This document shows, one piece after another, positions 23,664-32,500 of a stretch of DNA of 64,000 bases. The stretch is taken from the NCBI GenBank assembly GCA_003216835.1, contig QCIF01000006.1, positions 1 to 64,000 on the forward strand. Reading direction: 5' to 3'. Source of the stretch: Prochlorococcus sp. AG-402-K10 (lineage in GTDB: Bacteria; Cyanobacteriota; Cyanobacteriia; PCC-6307; Cyanobiaceae). Numbering within the stretch: the first letter of the stretch is position 1; each line of letters starts with the position of its first letter. The notes beneath the pieces are model-generated. The model saw only the letters and a list, made by a program, of their open reading frames with translations, was not told the DNA's origin and did no database searches. Made by a program: the position numbers and the translations under genes.

Positions 23664-24302
23664 GTGAACATTGCAAATTACTTAAAAATTAAGAATGTAA
23701 TCCCATCAAATGTAAATTTACTTGCAGTGAGTAAGGGATTCAACAGTCAAGAAATTAAAATAATTAATAATCTTGGTCAAAAGGATTTTGGTGAGAGTAA
23801 ATTTCAAGAAGGATTTCAGAAGCAAGAAATTTTAAAAGACCTTAAAGAGATAAAATGGCATTTTATTGGAAGAATACAGAGTAATAAAATTAGAAAGATA
23901 GTTCAGAATTTTAAATATATACATTCAGTTGATTCATATGAGAAATTAGAAAAGATTTCTAATGTTTCATTTGAAGAAATGAAACATCCATCAATAATGT
24001 TGCAAGTCAAGTTAAGTGAAGACCCAAATAAAGTAGGTTTTGAACCTGAATTATTACTAGAAAAATGGCTAGAAATTCAAGAATTTAAAAATATTAGTAT
24101 AATCGGCTTAATGACTATTAATCCCAAAGGATTAAGTGCTAAAGAAAATAAAGAGTTATTTAGAAAATGCCGATCTCTAGCAGATTCGCTAAACCTTCCT
24201 GAATGTTCAATGGGAATGTCCAGCGATTGGGAGGAGGCTATTGATTCTGGAGCTACTTGGATAAGGTTAGGATCTATCATCTTTGGGGATAGGATAAGAT
24301 AG
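23664..24302 (+). CDS. pipY: PipY, PLP-binding homeostasis protein (YggS family)
   Basis: 212 residues from a GTG start. LLAVSKGFNSQEI holds the PLP lysine; FGESKFQEG, WHFIGRIQSNKIRKI and the closing SMGMSSDWEEAIDSGATWIR with GSIIFG are the YggS/PLPBP signatures. These proteins carry PLP without being enzymes and keep vitamin B6 and amino-acid pools balanced. In cyanobacteria it forms an operon with pipX, as here (3 bases apart). Confidence 0.93.
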   Translation: MNIANYLKIKNVIPSNVNLLAVSKGFNSQEIKIINNLGQKDFGESKFQEGFQKQEILKDLKEIKWHFIGRIQSNKIRKIVQNFKYIHSVDSYEKLEKISNVSFEEMKHPSIMLQVKLSEDPNKVGFEPELLLEKWLEIQEFKNISIIGLMTINPKGLSAKENKELFRKCRSLADSLNLPECSMGMSSDWEEAIDSGATWIRLGSIIFGDRIR

Positions 24303-24471
24303 AAAGTAATTGGTTCATTAATTATTTTTTTATAAAAATCTTGTTTATAAACTTGCAGTAAAGTATAAGTAACGTTATCTAAGTATAGGTAGTTTATTCA
24401 TTCAAAAAAAAATGGATCTATTACTTCAAAGGTCTTGAGATCTTAGTAATCAATTTAAAGAGGATTTAAAC

Positions 24472-25044
24472 GTGTCACTTATTTCGCGATTAAAGGCAGT
24501 TGTAGCAGGTGATGATTATCTTGATGATGAGTTCGATGAGTTCGATTATGCTTCTGAGGGTGAATTTAATGAGATAAATGATTTTAAACAAAATCAAAGA
24601 AACTCAAATGCCCTTACGAATTCAAACCCATTCGAATTCATGAATAAAAACAGGTCATCAAAGGTTGTTGGCATGCCTGGAATCTCAAATTCTTCTGATT
24701 TAAGTTTGATGGAGCCACGTAGTTTTGATGAAATGCCTCAAGCTATTCAAGCATTAAGAGAGCGAAAAACAGTGATTCTCAATTTAACTATGATGGACCC
24801 TGATCAAGCTCAAAGAGCAGTTGATTTTGTTGCAGGAGGAACATATGCTATTGATGGTCATCAAGAGAGAATAGGAGAAAGTATTTTCCTTTTTGCACCA
24901 AGTTGTGTAAATGTAACTAGTTCTTTCCCAGAAGAGGCTTCTCCTTCTAGTATTCCAATAAAAAATCCATCACACTATAGTTTGGAAAATAATACTACTC
25001 CACAACCAGCCTGGGGAAGTTCTAAATTAAGTGCCTATTCATAA
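24472..25044 (+). CDS. sepF: Cell division protein SepF
   Basis: 190 residues from a GTG start with a good purine-rich site. An N-terminal amphipathic membrane-binding helix ([12 protein letters not shown]) is followed by an acidic linker ([12 protein letters not shown]) and the SepF core: [40 protein letters not shown] and [12 protein letters not shown]. SepF binds FtsZ and tethers it to the membrane (Cdv2 in cyanobacteria). It lies between pipY and proC, as in many cyanobacteria. Confidence 0.95.
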   Translation: MSLISRLKAVVAGDDYLDDEFDEFDYASEGEFNEINDFKQNQRNSNALTNSNPFEFMNKNRSSKVVGMPGISNSSDLSLMEPRSFDEMPQAIQALRERKTVILNLTMMDPDQAQRAVDFVAGGTYAIDGHQERIGESIFLFAPSCVNVTSSFPEEASPSSIPIKNPSHYSLENNTTPQPAWGSSKLSAYS

Positions 25045-25051
25045 TTAATTT

Positions 25052-25864
25052 GTGACTATTAAAATTGCAGTTATTGGTTTTGGAAATATTGCAAAGGCTA
25101 TAATAACCCCATTATTAGAGAAAAGTATAATAAGTCCAGAAGATATTTATTGTTTAGTAAATTCCAAAGAAAGTGTAGAGAATATTAAAAAAAATTTTAA
25201 ATATGATGTAAATATTTTCCAGGCAGATTCTAAAGAATCCAATATAATTTGGGACTGTCAAGTCAAACTTCTCTCCGTAAAACCCCAGCAGCTTAAAGAA
25301 ATAAGTGAGTTAGATAATCACAAAAAAAATGAGAATTTATTAGTTTCAATTTTAGCTGGAGTTTCTCTTGATAAACTTATCCAAAAGTTTCCAAATCATA
25401 GATGTGTAAGAGTCGTTACAAACATTCCAATAACGGTTGGCAAAGGTTTAACTGGAATTGCCTGGGGTGAAGATATTTCAGAAGATCAGAAACAATTTAC
25501 AAAAAAATTATTTAAAAATTCTAGTAAAATTTATGAATTTACTGAAGATTATCTTGATACATTTCTAGCATTAACGTCATCAGGACCTGCAATTATTGCT
25601 TTAATTATTGAAGCCTTAAGCGATGGAGGATTAAGCGGTGGATTACAAAAAAAACTTTCAGAAGAGCTTGTTATGGAGATGATTTTAGGCACTATTGCTT
25701 TAATAAAACAAAATAATTTATCAACTGCCGACCTTAGAAATATTGTCACTTCCCCAGGTGGAACAACTATTTCTGCCTTACGGGTTTTAGAAAACAAGAA
25801 TTTAAGATCAGCCTTAATTGAATCAATAGTTTCTGCTAGTAATAGAAGTAAAGAGTTTCGTTAA
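25052..25864 (+). CDS. proC: Pyrroline-5-carboxylate reductase
   Basis: 270 residues from a GTG start 8 bases after sepF. A Rossmann start (IAVIGFGNIAKAI), KPQQL, and the C-terminal catalytic domain with SSGPAIIALIIEALSDGG and VTSPGGTTISALRVLE. It makes proline from pyrroline-5-carboxylate with NAD(P)H. Its stop overlaps that of the convergent glycosyltransferase gene by bases 25861-25864. Confidence 0.96.
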   Translation: MTIKIAVIGFGNIAKAIITPLLEKSIISPEDIYCLVNSKESVENIKKNFKYDVNIFQADSKESNIIWDCQVKLLSVKPQQLKEISELDNHKKNENLLVSILAGVSLDKLIQKFPNHRCVRVVTNIPITVGKGLTGIAWGEDISEDQKQFTKKLFKNSSKIYEFTEDYLDTFLALTSSGPAIIALIIEALSDGGLSGGLQKKLSEELVMEMILGTIALIKQNNLSTADLRNIVTSPGGTTISALRVLENKNLRSALIESIVSASNRSKEFR

Positions 25865-27027
25865 TTTTTAAAAGAATTTTTTAACTCTATATAAACTTTT
25901 TCAATAGCATCGATATTTTTTTTAATTGTATATCTCTCTATTACACGGTCTCTCGCTTTTTCTCCTAGAGCTTTTGTAAATGCAGGGTGTTCTATCAAAA
26001 TTGGGATTATTGTTTTTAATTGCGTGCTTACATTATCAGTTGATATAACTATACCTGCTCCATTATCTAAAACTTCACCGTCTGCTCCAGCATCTGTGGC
26101 TACACAAGCGGTACCAGTGGCCATTGCTTCTAGAAGTGATAAAGATAAACCTTCAACTAAGCTTGGTAAGAAAAATACTTCTGCTATTTGCATTATTGCA
26201 ACTCTAGTTTCTAAATCCATTTCGGCACCCCACCATATTAATTTATCTTCACTTAGGTTAGAAAAACTGTTTTCAAGAGTTGGTTTCATTGGTCCATCTC
26301 CAACAATAACTAATTTGCAATTATAGGTTTTTGTTTTTCTCCAAGATCTTAAAAGTGCTTCGATATTTTTCTCATTGGCAATTCTGCCCATATATAAAAA
26401 GATTCTTCCATCACCAAGTTTTTTTCTAACTGCATCATGTTTTTTATTTTTTTCGATCAAAGGTTCCCAAATATTTTCATCCACACCATTTGGAATAACT
26501 ATTTGTTTTTCTTTCTTAACTCCTAATTTTGCAAGAACTTTTTTCTGTGTTTCTGAAAAAACAATTATCCTATTAAACTTACCTAGAGAGGGAGCATAAA
26601 GTTGATAAGTCAGTTGCTGAGTATTAGCAGTTAAATTTCTGTTTTTTATATCAAATGCTGGGTGGAATGTCCCTACAAGTGGCAGATTAATTTGATTACA
26701 CAGTTCAGGAAGCCTAAAGTCTAAAGGAGATAAGGTTAAACTAGCATGCACTATATCTGGCTTTAATCTTTTTAATGAAATTTTTAATTCTTTTTCTGCT
26801 CTGGGAGAAGGTATTGTATAAACCTGCGATTTTATTAGATATGGGAGACTTACTTCAGGATTGTTGGCAAGGAATAATGGGTTTGATACTTTTGAATTAG
26901 AGGGATTATCAAAATGAATAAAACTCACTTTATGCCCTCTATCCCTTAATTCCTTAGTTGTAGAATTCCCGTAACTTACATTCCCGCAAAAAGGAGATTT
27001 TTTTCCTAACCAGGCGATATGAGCCAC
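25861..27027 (-). CDS. Glycosyltransferase family 4
   Basis: 388 residues. GT-B fold: the N-terminal domain with KPDIVHASLTLSPLDFRLP, and the C-terminal nucleotide-sugar domain with IPNGVDENIW, YMGRIANEKN and the EX7E motif in PSLVEGLSLSLLEAMATG. The donor and acceptor cannot be told; in cyanobacteria this position is taken by a GT4 gene near recO that has no firm substrate. It is not the SqdX type by sequence impression. Probably transcribed behind recO, 84 bases apart. Confidence 0.85.
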   Translation of the reverse strand: MAHIAWLGKKSPFCGNVSYGNSTTKELRDRGHKVSFIHFDNPSNSKVSNPLFLANNPEVSLPYLIKSQVYTIPSPRAEKELKISLKRLKPDIVHASLTLSPLDFRLPELCNQINLPLVGTFHPAFDIKNRNLTANTQQLTYQLYAPSLGKFNRIIVFSETQKKVLAKLGVKKEKQIVIPNGVDENIWEPLIEKNKKHDAVRKKLGDGRIFLYMGRIANEKNIEALLRSWRKTKTYNCKLVIVGDGPMKPTLENSFSNLSEDKLIWWGAEMDLETRVAIMQIAEVFFLPSLVEGLSLSLLEAMATGTACVATDAGADGEVLDNGAGIVISTDNVSTQLKTIIPILIEHPAFTKALGEKARDRVIERYTIKKNIDAIEKVYIELKNSFKN

Positions 27028-27111
27028 ATTAATTTATTAACTATTTATTAAGTTACCAGTCAATTTTCTAAACACCGAAATTTTAAAACTTATTCATATT
27101 ATAGGAAGACA

Positions 27112-27891
27112 TTAAATATATAGTTCTCTCATCATTTTTAGTGAAGATAGTTCTTTGTCTAATTGAGCAGATATCCAAGTTTCAATAATTAATAATATTT
27201 TAAGCCAAACTTTTTTAGGCCCTAATAATTCTCCGTTTGACTTTATTGGTAATTCTGGGAAAAGAAGTCTCTGTAATAGAGCAATTTCTGAAGCATTTAT
27301 TTTTAGTATACTTTGCGAATCTTCAATAGTTGAGAACCCTTCATTAGGCAAATAATAACACTCCCATTCCCAGTCTCCTAAAGGGGGGATAATAGGTGAC
27401 CCTGTTTTACAACAATGATTTATAGGTAAATTAATCCCTCCGATTGCTAGTAAATGTATTAGAGATTGAATACTCATTGAGAGCATTTTTATATCTTCTT
27501 CTTTTGGAACTTTGTATAAATAAATTCTATCTAAATGGGCAAGAACGCAAGATAAATAATTTTGTTGTTTATCATTATTACCTACTAATAAAAAGGTTAG
27601 TTCAGTTATCGCTTGGGCGGCTGCAAGAGTTTCAATATTTTTCCCGAGCCCGGTATAGCTTTTAATAATTTTAATTTGACGTATTGATTTAAGACTTCTT
27701 TTGCCGAAAATCTGCATACTTAGATAGTTTAATGGAGAAGCCGAGGCAAGACTACTTTTTGGCCGCCTGGCACCAGGAGCGGCTAATCTGAAAATACCTA
27801 AATCATCTGTAAGGATAGTTATTAATCTATCATTCTCACCCAATGGACTTGCTTTAATACAAAGACCTTCTAGCCTACTTTCCCCGTTCAT
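27112..27891 (-). CDS. recO: DNA repair protein RecO
   Basis: 259 residues. OB-fold N-terminus (LEGLCIKASPLGENDRLITI, then LFRLAAPGARRPKSS) and helical C-terminal domain. The zinc-site cysteines of other RecO proteins are reduced here to CC and a later C (INHCCKTG, WEWECYYLP). RecO loads RecA at gaps with RecR. It directly follows the deoC-like gene with no spacer, so both are read from one message. Confidence 0.93.
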   Translation of the reverse strand: MNGESRLEGLCIKASPLGENDRLITILTDDLGIFRLAAPGARRPKSSLASASPLNYLSMQIFGKRSLKSIRQIKIIKSYTGLGKNIETLAAAQAITELTFLLVGNNDKQQNYLSCVLAHLDRIYLYKVPKEEDIKMLSMSIQSLIHLLAIGGINLPINHCCKTGSPIIPPLGDWEWECYYLPNEGFSTIEDSQSILKINASEIALLQRLLFPELPIKSNGELLGPKKVWLKILLIIETWISAQLDKELSSLKMMRELYI

Positions 27892-28551
27892 TTAAATAAT
27901 TCTGACTTCTTCGAAAATTTCGCTAAAATTTGAGGTCCCAACGCAGGTAATACCAGAATCAAATAAATCAGTCACTTGTTTAAGGTTTTTTATCCCTCCT
28001 ACAATCTTTAAATGGTTTTTTTTGCTTATTATTCTTAATATCTCATTCACATCTAGAGTGGAAATAGGAGGTCCAAAACCATCACCAAATTGAAAGCTTG
28101 TAATTCCTAATTCTATTGATATTTCTAATGTTTTTACAAAAAGTTCTTTGTCTAATTTTGACTTATTAATTATTAGAGTTACAGGTATTTCAGATCTTTT
28201 TACCATTTCAATCTCCATACCAAAATTATCTATATTTCTTTTTGATAAATTCATAAAGTTAGGCATATACTCTATGCGATTTGCCCCTTTATCTTTTGCA
28301 AAACCAACAAATTCATCAAAAAAACAAATCGGTAAATCTGCAAATGGATATGAAATAAGCGCATTTATATTTACACTATGGTTCCTCATAGCATTTTTTA
28401 AATAGCTAAGATAATTAAGAGAAGTGGAGATATTTCTGATATTATATTTTTTAATTAGATCGCAGTTTGATATAAAATCATCCCACTTTAAATAGGGATT
28501 AATAATAATTGCATGTATCTTCTCATTTAATTCATATTCAATATTTGACAT
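27892..28551 (-). CDS. DeoC-like aldolase-fold protein lacking the Schiff-base lysine
   Basis: 219 residues aligned by eye to deoxyribose-phosphate aldolase: the TIM-barrel end KELFVKTLEISIELGITSFQ, then FGDGFG and HLKIVGGIKN, CVGTSN. In DeoC the segment is FVKTSTGFG, where the lysine forms the Schiff base; here the same place is Gln (SFQFGDGFG). The helper lysine of VKxxGGI is kept (LKIVGGI), and the proton-relay Asp region reads ANRIEYMPN. So the fold is clear, but aldolase chemistry as known is doubtful. It shares a transcript with recO and sits 8 bases behind lrtA. Confidence 0.75.
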   Translation of the reverse strand: MSNIEYELNEKIHAIIINPYLKWDDFISNCDLIKKYNIRNISTSLNYLSYLKNAMRNHSVNINALISYPFADLPICFFDEFVGFAKDKGANRIEYMPNFMNLSKRNIDNFGMEIEMVKRSEIPVTLIINKSKLDKELFVKTLEISIELGITSFQFGDGFGPPISTLDVNEILRIISKKNHLKIVGGIKNLKQVTDLFDSGITCVGTSNFSEIFEEVRII

Positions 28552-28559
28552 TTTCTAGA

Positions 28560-29144
28560 TTATTGAGCCTGAATTAAGCCATACCCTCCATTATTTCTTT
28601 TATAAATAACTTGAAGTTCATTATTTGCTTTATTGCGAAAAAAATAAAAATTATGATCAATTAAATCTAATTGTTTAAGTGCTTCTTCTGATGAAATTGG
28701 ATTCATTTTGAAGTATTTATTTCTAATATAAGGTTCAGGTAAAATTGCTTCATTTACTTCTTTGAATAAATCTTTAACTATAGAATTAGATTCCTCATCT
28801 TGATTTAAGAAGGAATCTTTAGTCTTTAAAAATTTATTGTTTATTGCTTTATTATTTCTCTCTTTAAATTTGCGTAATTTTCTACAAAGTTTATTTGAAA
28901 CCAAATCAATACTTGAGTAGAGATTCTCAGTTTTTTCTTCGGCTCTTATAACAGTACCATTAGCAAAAATAGTAACTTCTGCTGTTTGAAAAGGAACTTT
29001 AGGATTTTTTTCTATTGATAAGTGAATATCTGCTTCTTTAACGATATCCTTATAATGATGCATTGCTTTTTCTATCTTTGCTTCTGTATATTCTTTTAAA
29101 GCTCCTGTAAGTTGAAGATTTTTACCATGGATTAAAATTTTCAT
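28560..29144 (-). CDS. lrtA: Ribosome hibernation promoting factor, long form (LrtA)
   Basis: 194 residues. The N-terminal YfiA/HPF domain (KILIHGKNLQLTGALKEYTE, IHLSIEKNPKVPFQTAEVTI, YSSIDLVSNKLCRKLRKFKE) is joined by a disordered linker to the dimerising tail (KMNPISSEEALKQLDLIDHN, FFRNKANNELQVIYKRNNGG). The long form makes 100S ribosome dimers. In cyanobacteria lrtA is a light-repressed transcript. It heads the lrtA-deoC-like-recO block on the minus strand. Confidence 0.95.
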   Translation of the reverse strand: MKILIHGKNLQLTGALKEYTEAKIEKAMHHYKDIVKEADIHLSIEKNPKVPFQTAEVTIFANGTVIRAEEKTENLYSSIDLVSNKLCRKLRKFKERNNKAINNKFLKTKDSFLNQDEESNSIVKDLFKEVNEAILPEPYIRNKYFKMNPISSEEALKQLDLIDHNFYFFRNKANNELQVIYKRNNGGYGLIQAQ

Positions 29145-29187
29145 AACAAATCTAAAAATATTTCTTACTTTCTAAATCTACTTAAAT

Positions 29188-29838
29188 ATGATAAATAGAA
29201 CAGCAATAATTAAACAACCTGATAAAATTTCATTTTTTAATGACATTTATAAATTACAAAATGAATATCAAGAAGCTTTAATTTCGGGTAAATTAAATTC
29301 AGATTTTATTTGGATAGGAGAACACCAACTTTGTTATACCTTGGGAAGAGGTTCTAACTATCAAAATTTACTATTCTCATTAAATGATCAAATATATGAT
29401 GTGTTTTTTATCAATAGAGGAGGAGAGGTCACTTGCCATATGCCAGGGCAATTAGTGATTTATTTGGTTTTAGATTTGAAAAATTTCAAAAAGGATTTAA
29501 ATTGGTATTTAAGAAAAATTGAAAAAACTATTATACAAATTCTTAGAAGTTTCAATATTAACTGCAATACTAAAAAAGGTTTAACGGGTGTTTGGATAGG
29601 GAATAAGAAAATTGCTTCAATTGGTATTGGATGCAAAAGATGGGTAACAATCAATGGATTTTCTATTAATGTTGATTGTGATTTATCTAATTTTAATAAT
29701 ATTATTCCATGTGGAATTAAAGATTGTCTTATGGCAAATATGTCTGATTACACTGAAAATATAACTATTGAAAAAGTTAAGAGAATTGTTAAAAAAGTCA
29801 TTAAGGAAGAATTTAATTTTAATTTTGTACCAAAATAG
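29188..29838 (+). CDS. lipB: Lipoyl(octanoyl) transferase
   Basis: 216 residues. [14 protein letters not shown] (77-90) holds the substrate His84, [10 protein letters not shown] the catalytic Lys141, and IIPCGI the acyl-carrying Cys175. The usual YHGPGQ of the family is CHMPGQ here, a small variation. LipB moves octanoyl from ACP to lipoyl domains, such as that of PdhC encoded 3 kb downstream. Divergent from lrtA with 43 bases between starts. Confidence 0.94.
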   Translation: MINRTAIIKQPDKISFFNDIYKLQNEYQEALISGKLNSDFIWIGEHQLCYTLGRGSNYQNLLFSLNDQIYDVFFINRGGEVTCHMPGQLVIYLVLDLKNFKKDLNWYLRKIEKTIIQILRSFNINCNTKKGLTGVWIGNKKIASIGIGCKRWVTINGFSINVDCDLSNFNNIIPCGIKDCLMANMSDYTENITIEKVKRIVKKVIKEEFNFNFVPK

Positions 29839-29868
29839 AAAAATAAAAAGCTTTTAAAAGTTTTAAAT

Positions 29869-31818
29869 ATGAATGATTTAGCATATTGTCGTGGAGACAA
29901 ATCTATTTCTAGAAATGATAAATTTACTAGTAATAGAAATGACATAGAGAACCTTATTCATGTAGATCAAATATGGGAGTACTTAAAATTTAAATGTGGA
30001 GATATCTTAGCGGTAAGTGATTTAAGGGGTAAAAACAAAGAAAAATTTTCTTATTCTGAATTGGCAGATTTAATAACAAAAGTCTCTAAATCTTTTAAAA
30101 ATTATGGATTAGTAAAAGGTGATGTCGTTACTGTAATATCTGAAAATTCGCCAAGATGGTTAATAGCTGATCAAGGTTTAATGCGCTTAGGAGCAATAAA
30201 TGCTGTAAGAGGTATTAATTCACCATCAGTAGAATTGGAATATATTATTGAACACTCAAATTCAGTTGGGCTAATAGTCCAATCAAAGGAGACTTGGTTG
30301 AAGTTAAACCAAAAAGAAGAATTAAAAAAAAGGCTTAAATTTATAATCAATCTAGAAGATGAGGAATTTGAAAGTTTAATTAGTTGGAGTCAATTTATTA
30401 AAGGAGTAGAAAAAGAAAATTCTCAAAATAATGTTTTTGAAAAAGATAATCTCCAAATTAATGATATTGCCACAATACTCTATACATCTGGCACAACAGG
30501 CAAGCCAAAAGGAGTACCTTTGACACATGCAAATTTCTTACATCAAATAATAAATCTAGCCTACATTGCAGATCCAGATCCAGGTACTTCTGTATTAAGT
30601 GTATTACCTATCTGGCATTCTTATGAAAGAAGCGCAGAATACTTCTTCTTTTCATGCGGTTGTACTCAATATTATACAATTCCAAAATTCCTGAAAGACG
30701 ATATTACTCAAATCAAACCTGTTGTCATGGCTACTGTCCCAAGATTATGGGAGGCAATACATGACGGTTTTTTTCAGGCTTTAAAAAAAATGCCATCTAA
30801 TAAACAGAGACTTTTGAAGTTTTTGATAAAGAATAGTTCTTCTGTTAAAAAGAATCTTAGAAAGATAAAAAATTTAGATATTAATCAAATTAGTTTAATT
30901 GCTAAAATACCCCTATTAGGTTCTTGTTTTGTAAGATTCCCTTTGCATAAATTGGCTACTATTTTTTTATGGCCAAGTATCCTTAGACAATTATGTGGTG
31001 AGAAACTTAAATTTCCAATTAATGGAGGAGGTGCTCTTCCAGAACATGTGGATTTGTTTTTTGAATCTCTAGGTATAGATGTTTTGGTGGGGTATGGATT
31101 AACAGAAACAAGTCCAGTATTAACTTGCAGAAGAAGAGAATTGAATGTTAGGGGATCTTCTGGGCAGCCTTTGAAATTTACAGAAATTAAAATAGTCAAT
31201 GAAGATAAAACAAAGATTTTGAATTTTAGAGAAATAGGCAAAATTCTTGTTAAAGGCCCTCAAGTGATGAAAGGTTATTTAAATAATGAGTTAGCTACAA
31301 AAGATGTTTTATCCAAAGATGGTTGGTTTGATACTGGCGATTTAGGTTTTCTAATACCGAATGGATCTCTATTCATAACAGGAAGAGCCAAAGATACAAT
31401 CGTTCTTTCTAGTGGAGAAAATATAGAGCCTAATCCTTTAGAAACTGAAATTCTTAGTTCTGAATTTATTAATCAGATTCAATTGGTCGGCCAAGATAAA
31501 AAATGTTTAACTGCTCTTGTTGTTCCCAATATTGAATTGGTAGAAAATAAATTCTTAGAAAAAGATCTCTCAAAATTAAATTTAAATAAAAATGTTGGTT
31601 CATTTTTTAAATCGCAAATCAATAATTTGCTTAAAAACAGATTAGGCTCAAGATTTGAGGAACAAATTTTAGATTGTTATTTTGTGGATGCTTTCACTTT
31701 GGAAAATGGGTTATTAACTCAAACTCTTAAGCAGAAAAGAAAAGAAATAGAAAAACTATATTCATCACAAATAGAAAGTATGTATGAAAAACAAATTAAA
31801 AAAGAAAATCTCATTTGA
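29869..31818 (+). CDS. aas: Long-chain acyl-ACP/acyl-CoA synthetase (AMP-binding)
   Basis: 649 residues. The AMP-binding signature YTSGTTGKPKGVPLTH lies at about 205-220; INGGGALPEHVDLFFESLGI, VGYGLTETSP and DGWFDTGDLG complete the adenylating enzyme core, and the final TLKQKRKEI holds the C-terminal lysine. In cyanobacteria this form recycles free fatty acids onto ACP (Synechocystis slr1609 type). It begins 30 bases after lipB. Whether CoA or ACP is the acceptor is from family knowledge only. Confidence 0.9.
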   Translation: MNDLAYCRGDKSISRNDKFTSNRNDIENLIHVDQIWEYLKFKCGDILAVSDLRGKNKEKFSYSELADLITKVSKSFKNYGLVKGDVVTVISENSPRWLIADQGLMRLGAINAVRGINSPSVELEYIIEHSNSVGLIVQSKETWLKLNQKEELKKRLKFIINLEDEEFESLISWSQFIKGVEKENSQNNVFEKDNLQINDIATILYTSGTTGKPKGVPLTHANFLHQIINLAYIADPDPGTSVLSVLPIWHSYERSAEYFFFSCGCTQYYTIPKFLKDDITQIKPVVMATVPRLWEAIHDGFFQALKKMPSNKQRLLKFLIKNSSSVKKNLRKIKNLDINQISLIAKIPLLGSCFVRFPLHKLATIFLWPSILRQLCGEKLKFPINGGGALPEHVDLFFESLGIDVLVGYGLTETSPVLTCRRRELNVRGSSGQPLKFTEIKIVNEDKTKILNFREIGKILVKGPQVMKGYLNNELATKDVLSKDGWFDTGDLGFLIPNGSLFITGRAKDTIVLSSGENIEPNPLETEILSSEFINQIQLVGQDKKCLTALVVPNIELVENKFLEKDLSKLNLNKNVGSFFKSQINNLLKNRLGSRFEEQILDCYFVDAFTLENGLLTQTLKQKRKEIEKLYSSQIESMYEKQIKKENLI

Positions 31819-31851
31819 ATTATCTATATTAAAAATGTAATTTAATTTTTT

Positions 31852-32295
31852 ATGGAAACAAAAAACTCAATATCTATTAAACGTTCAATAGCTATAAAAG
31901 CTATAGTTACCCCAACTTGGAAAGAAGATGCTGAAAAGGAATTAAGTAGAGCAATTTCTAACATTGATCAACAATTATCACAATTAGAGCAAGAGGGGCA
32001 GCAAATAGCTAATAACATTAGATCCCAATCAGTAAACCCTTTAGATCCTCGTGTTCAAGAACAAGTTAGTCAAGTGCAGCAACAAGTCGCAGCAAAAAGG
32101 AATGAAATTGAAGAGCAAAAAAGAAATCTACTTCAACAACAGAGCCAAGTTCGTGAATTAAAAATGGATGAAATTGTTGATCAAGGGCAAGTAGATAGCT
32201 TCTGTGATGTCTCTGTTGGAGATAATCTTATTGAAAAGATGCAAGTCTCAATAACAGTGAAAGATGGAATTATTCAATCTATAGATAATAACTAA
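31852..32295 (+). CDS. YlqD-like protein
   Basis: 147 residues. A short beta segment (SISIKRSIAIKAIVTPTWKE) is followed by a long Gln-rich coiled coil (SRAISNIDQQLSQLEQEGQQ to KRNLLQQQSQVREL) and a beta-rich end FCDVSVGDNLIEKMQVSITV. This is the layout of the YlqD family, conserved in cyanobacteria and Bacilli, role unknown. Its position after the acyl-ACP synthetase and before pdhC suggests loose operon membership. Confidence 0.75.
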   Translation: METKNSISIKRSIAIKAIVTPTWKEDAEKELSRAISNIDQQLSQLEQEGQQIANNIRSQSVNPLDPRVQEQVSQVQQQVAAKRNEIEEQKRNLLQQQSQVRELKMDEIVDQGQVDSFCDVSVGDNLIEKMQVSITVKDGIIQSIDNN

Positions 32296-32500
32296 ATAAA
32301 ATTATCCTTTTTAAAACAAAATTTTTTAAAAGGTCTTAATTGCTGCCTATCAACAATATTACTTTCTTTAGTTTGAAGAGTTCCCAGCGTGATCATGATT
32401 TCGTATAATAAGTTCAAGAGTTTAAAGGGGCCCTAACCATTAAGACTGTAGACAGTTTGGTAGATAAATCCCTAAAAACCAATGTAATAACAATTTTCTT

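Noticed and set aside
26024..26326. Plus-strand frame inside the glycosyltransferase gene
   Set aside because: Complete overlap with the conserved GT4 donor-binding domain on the other strand; antisense shadow.
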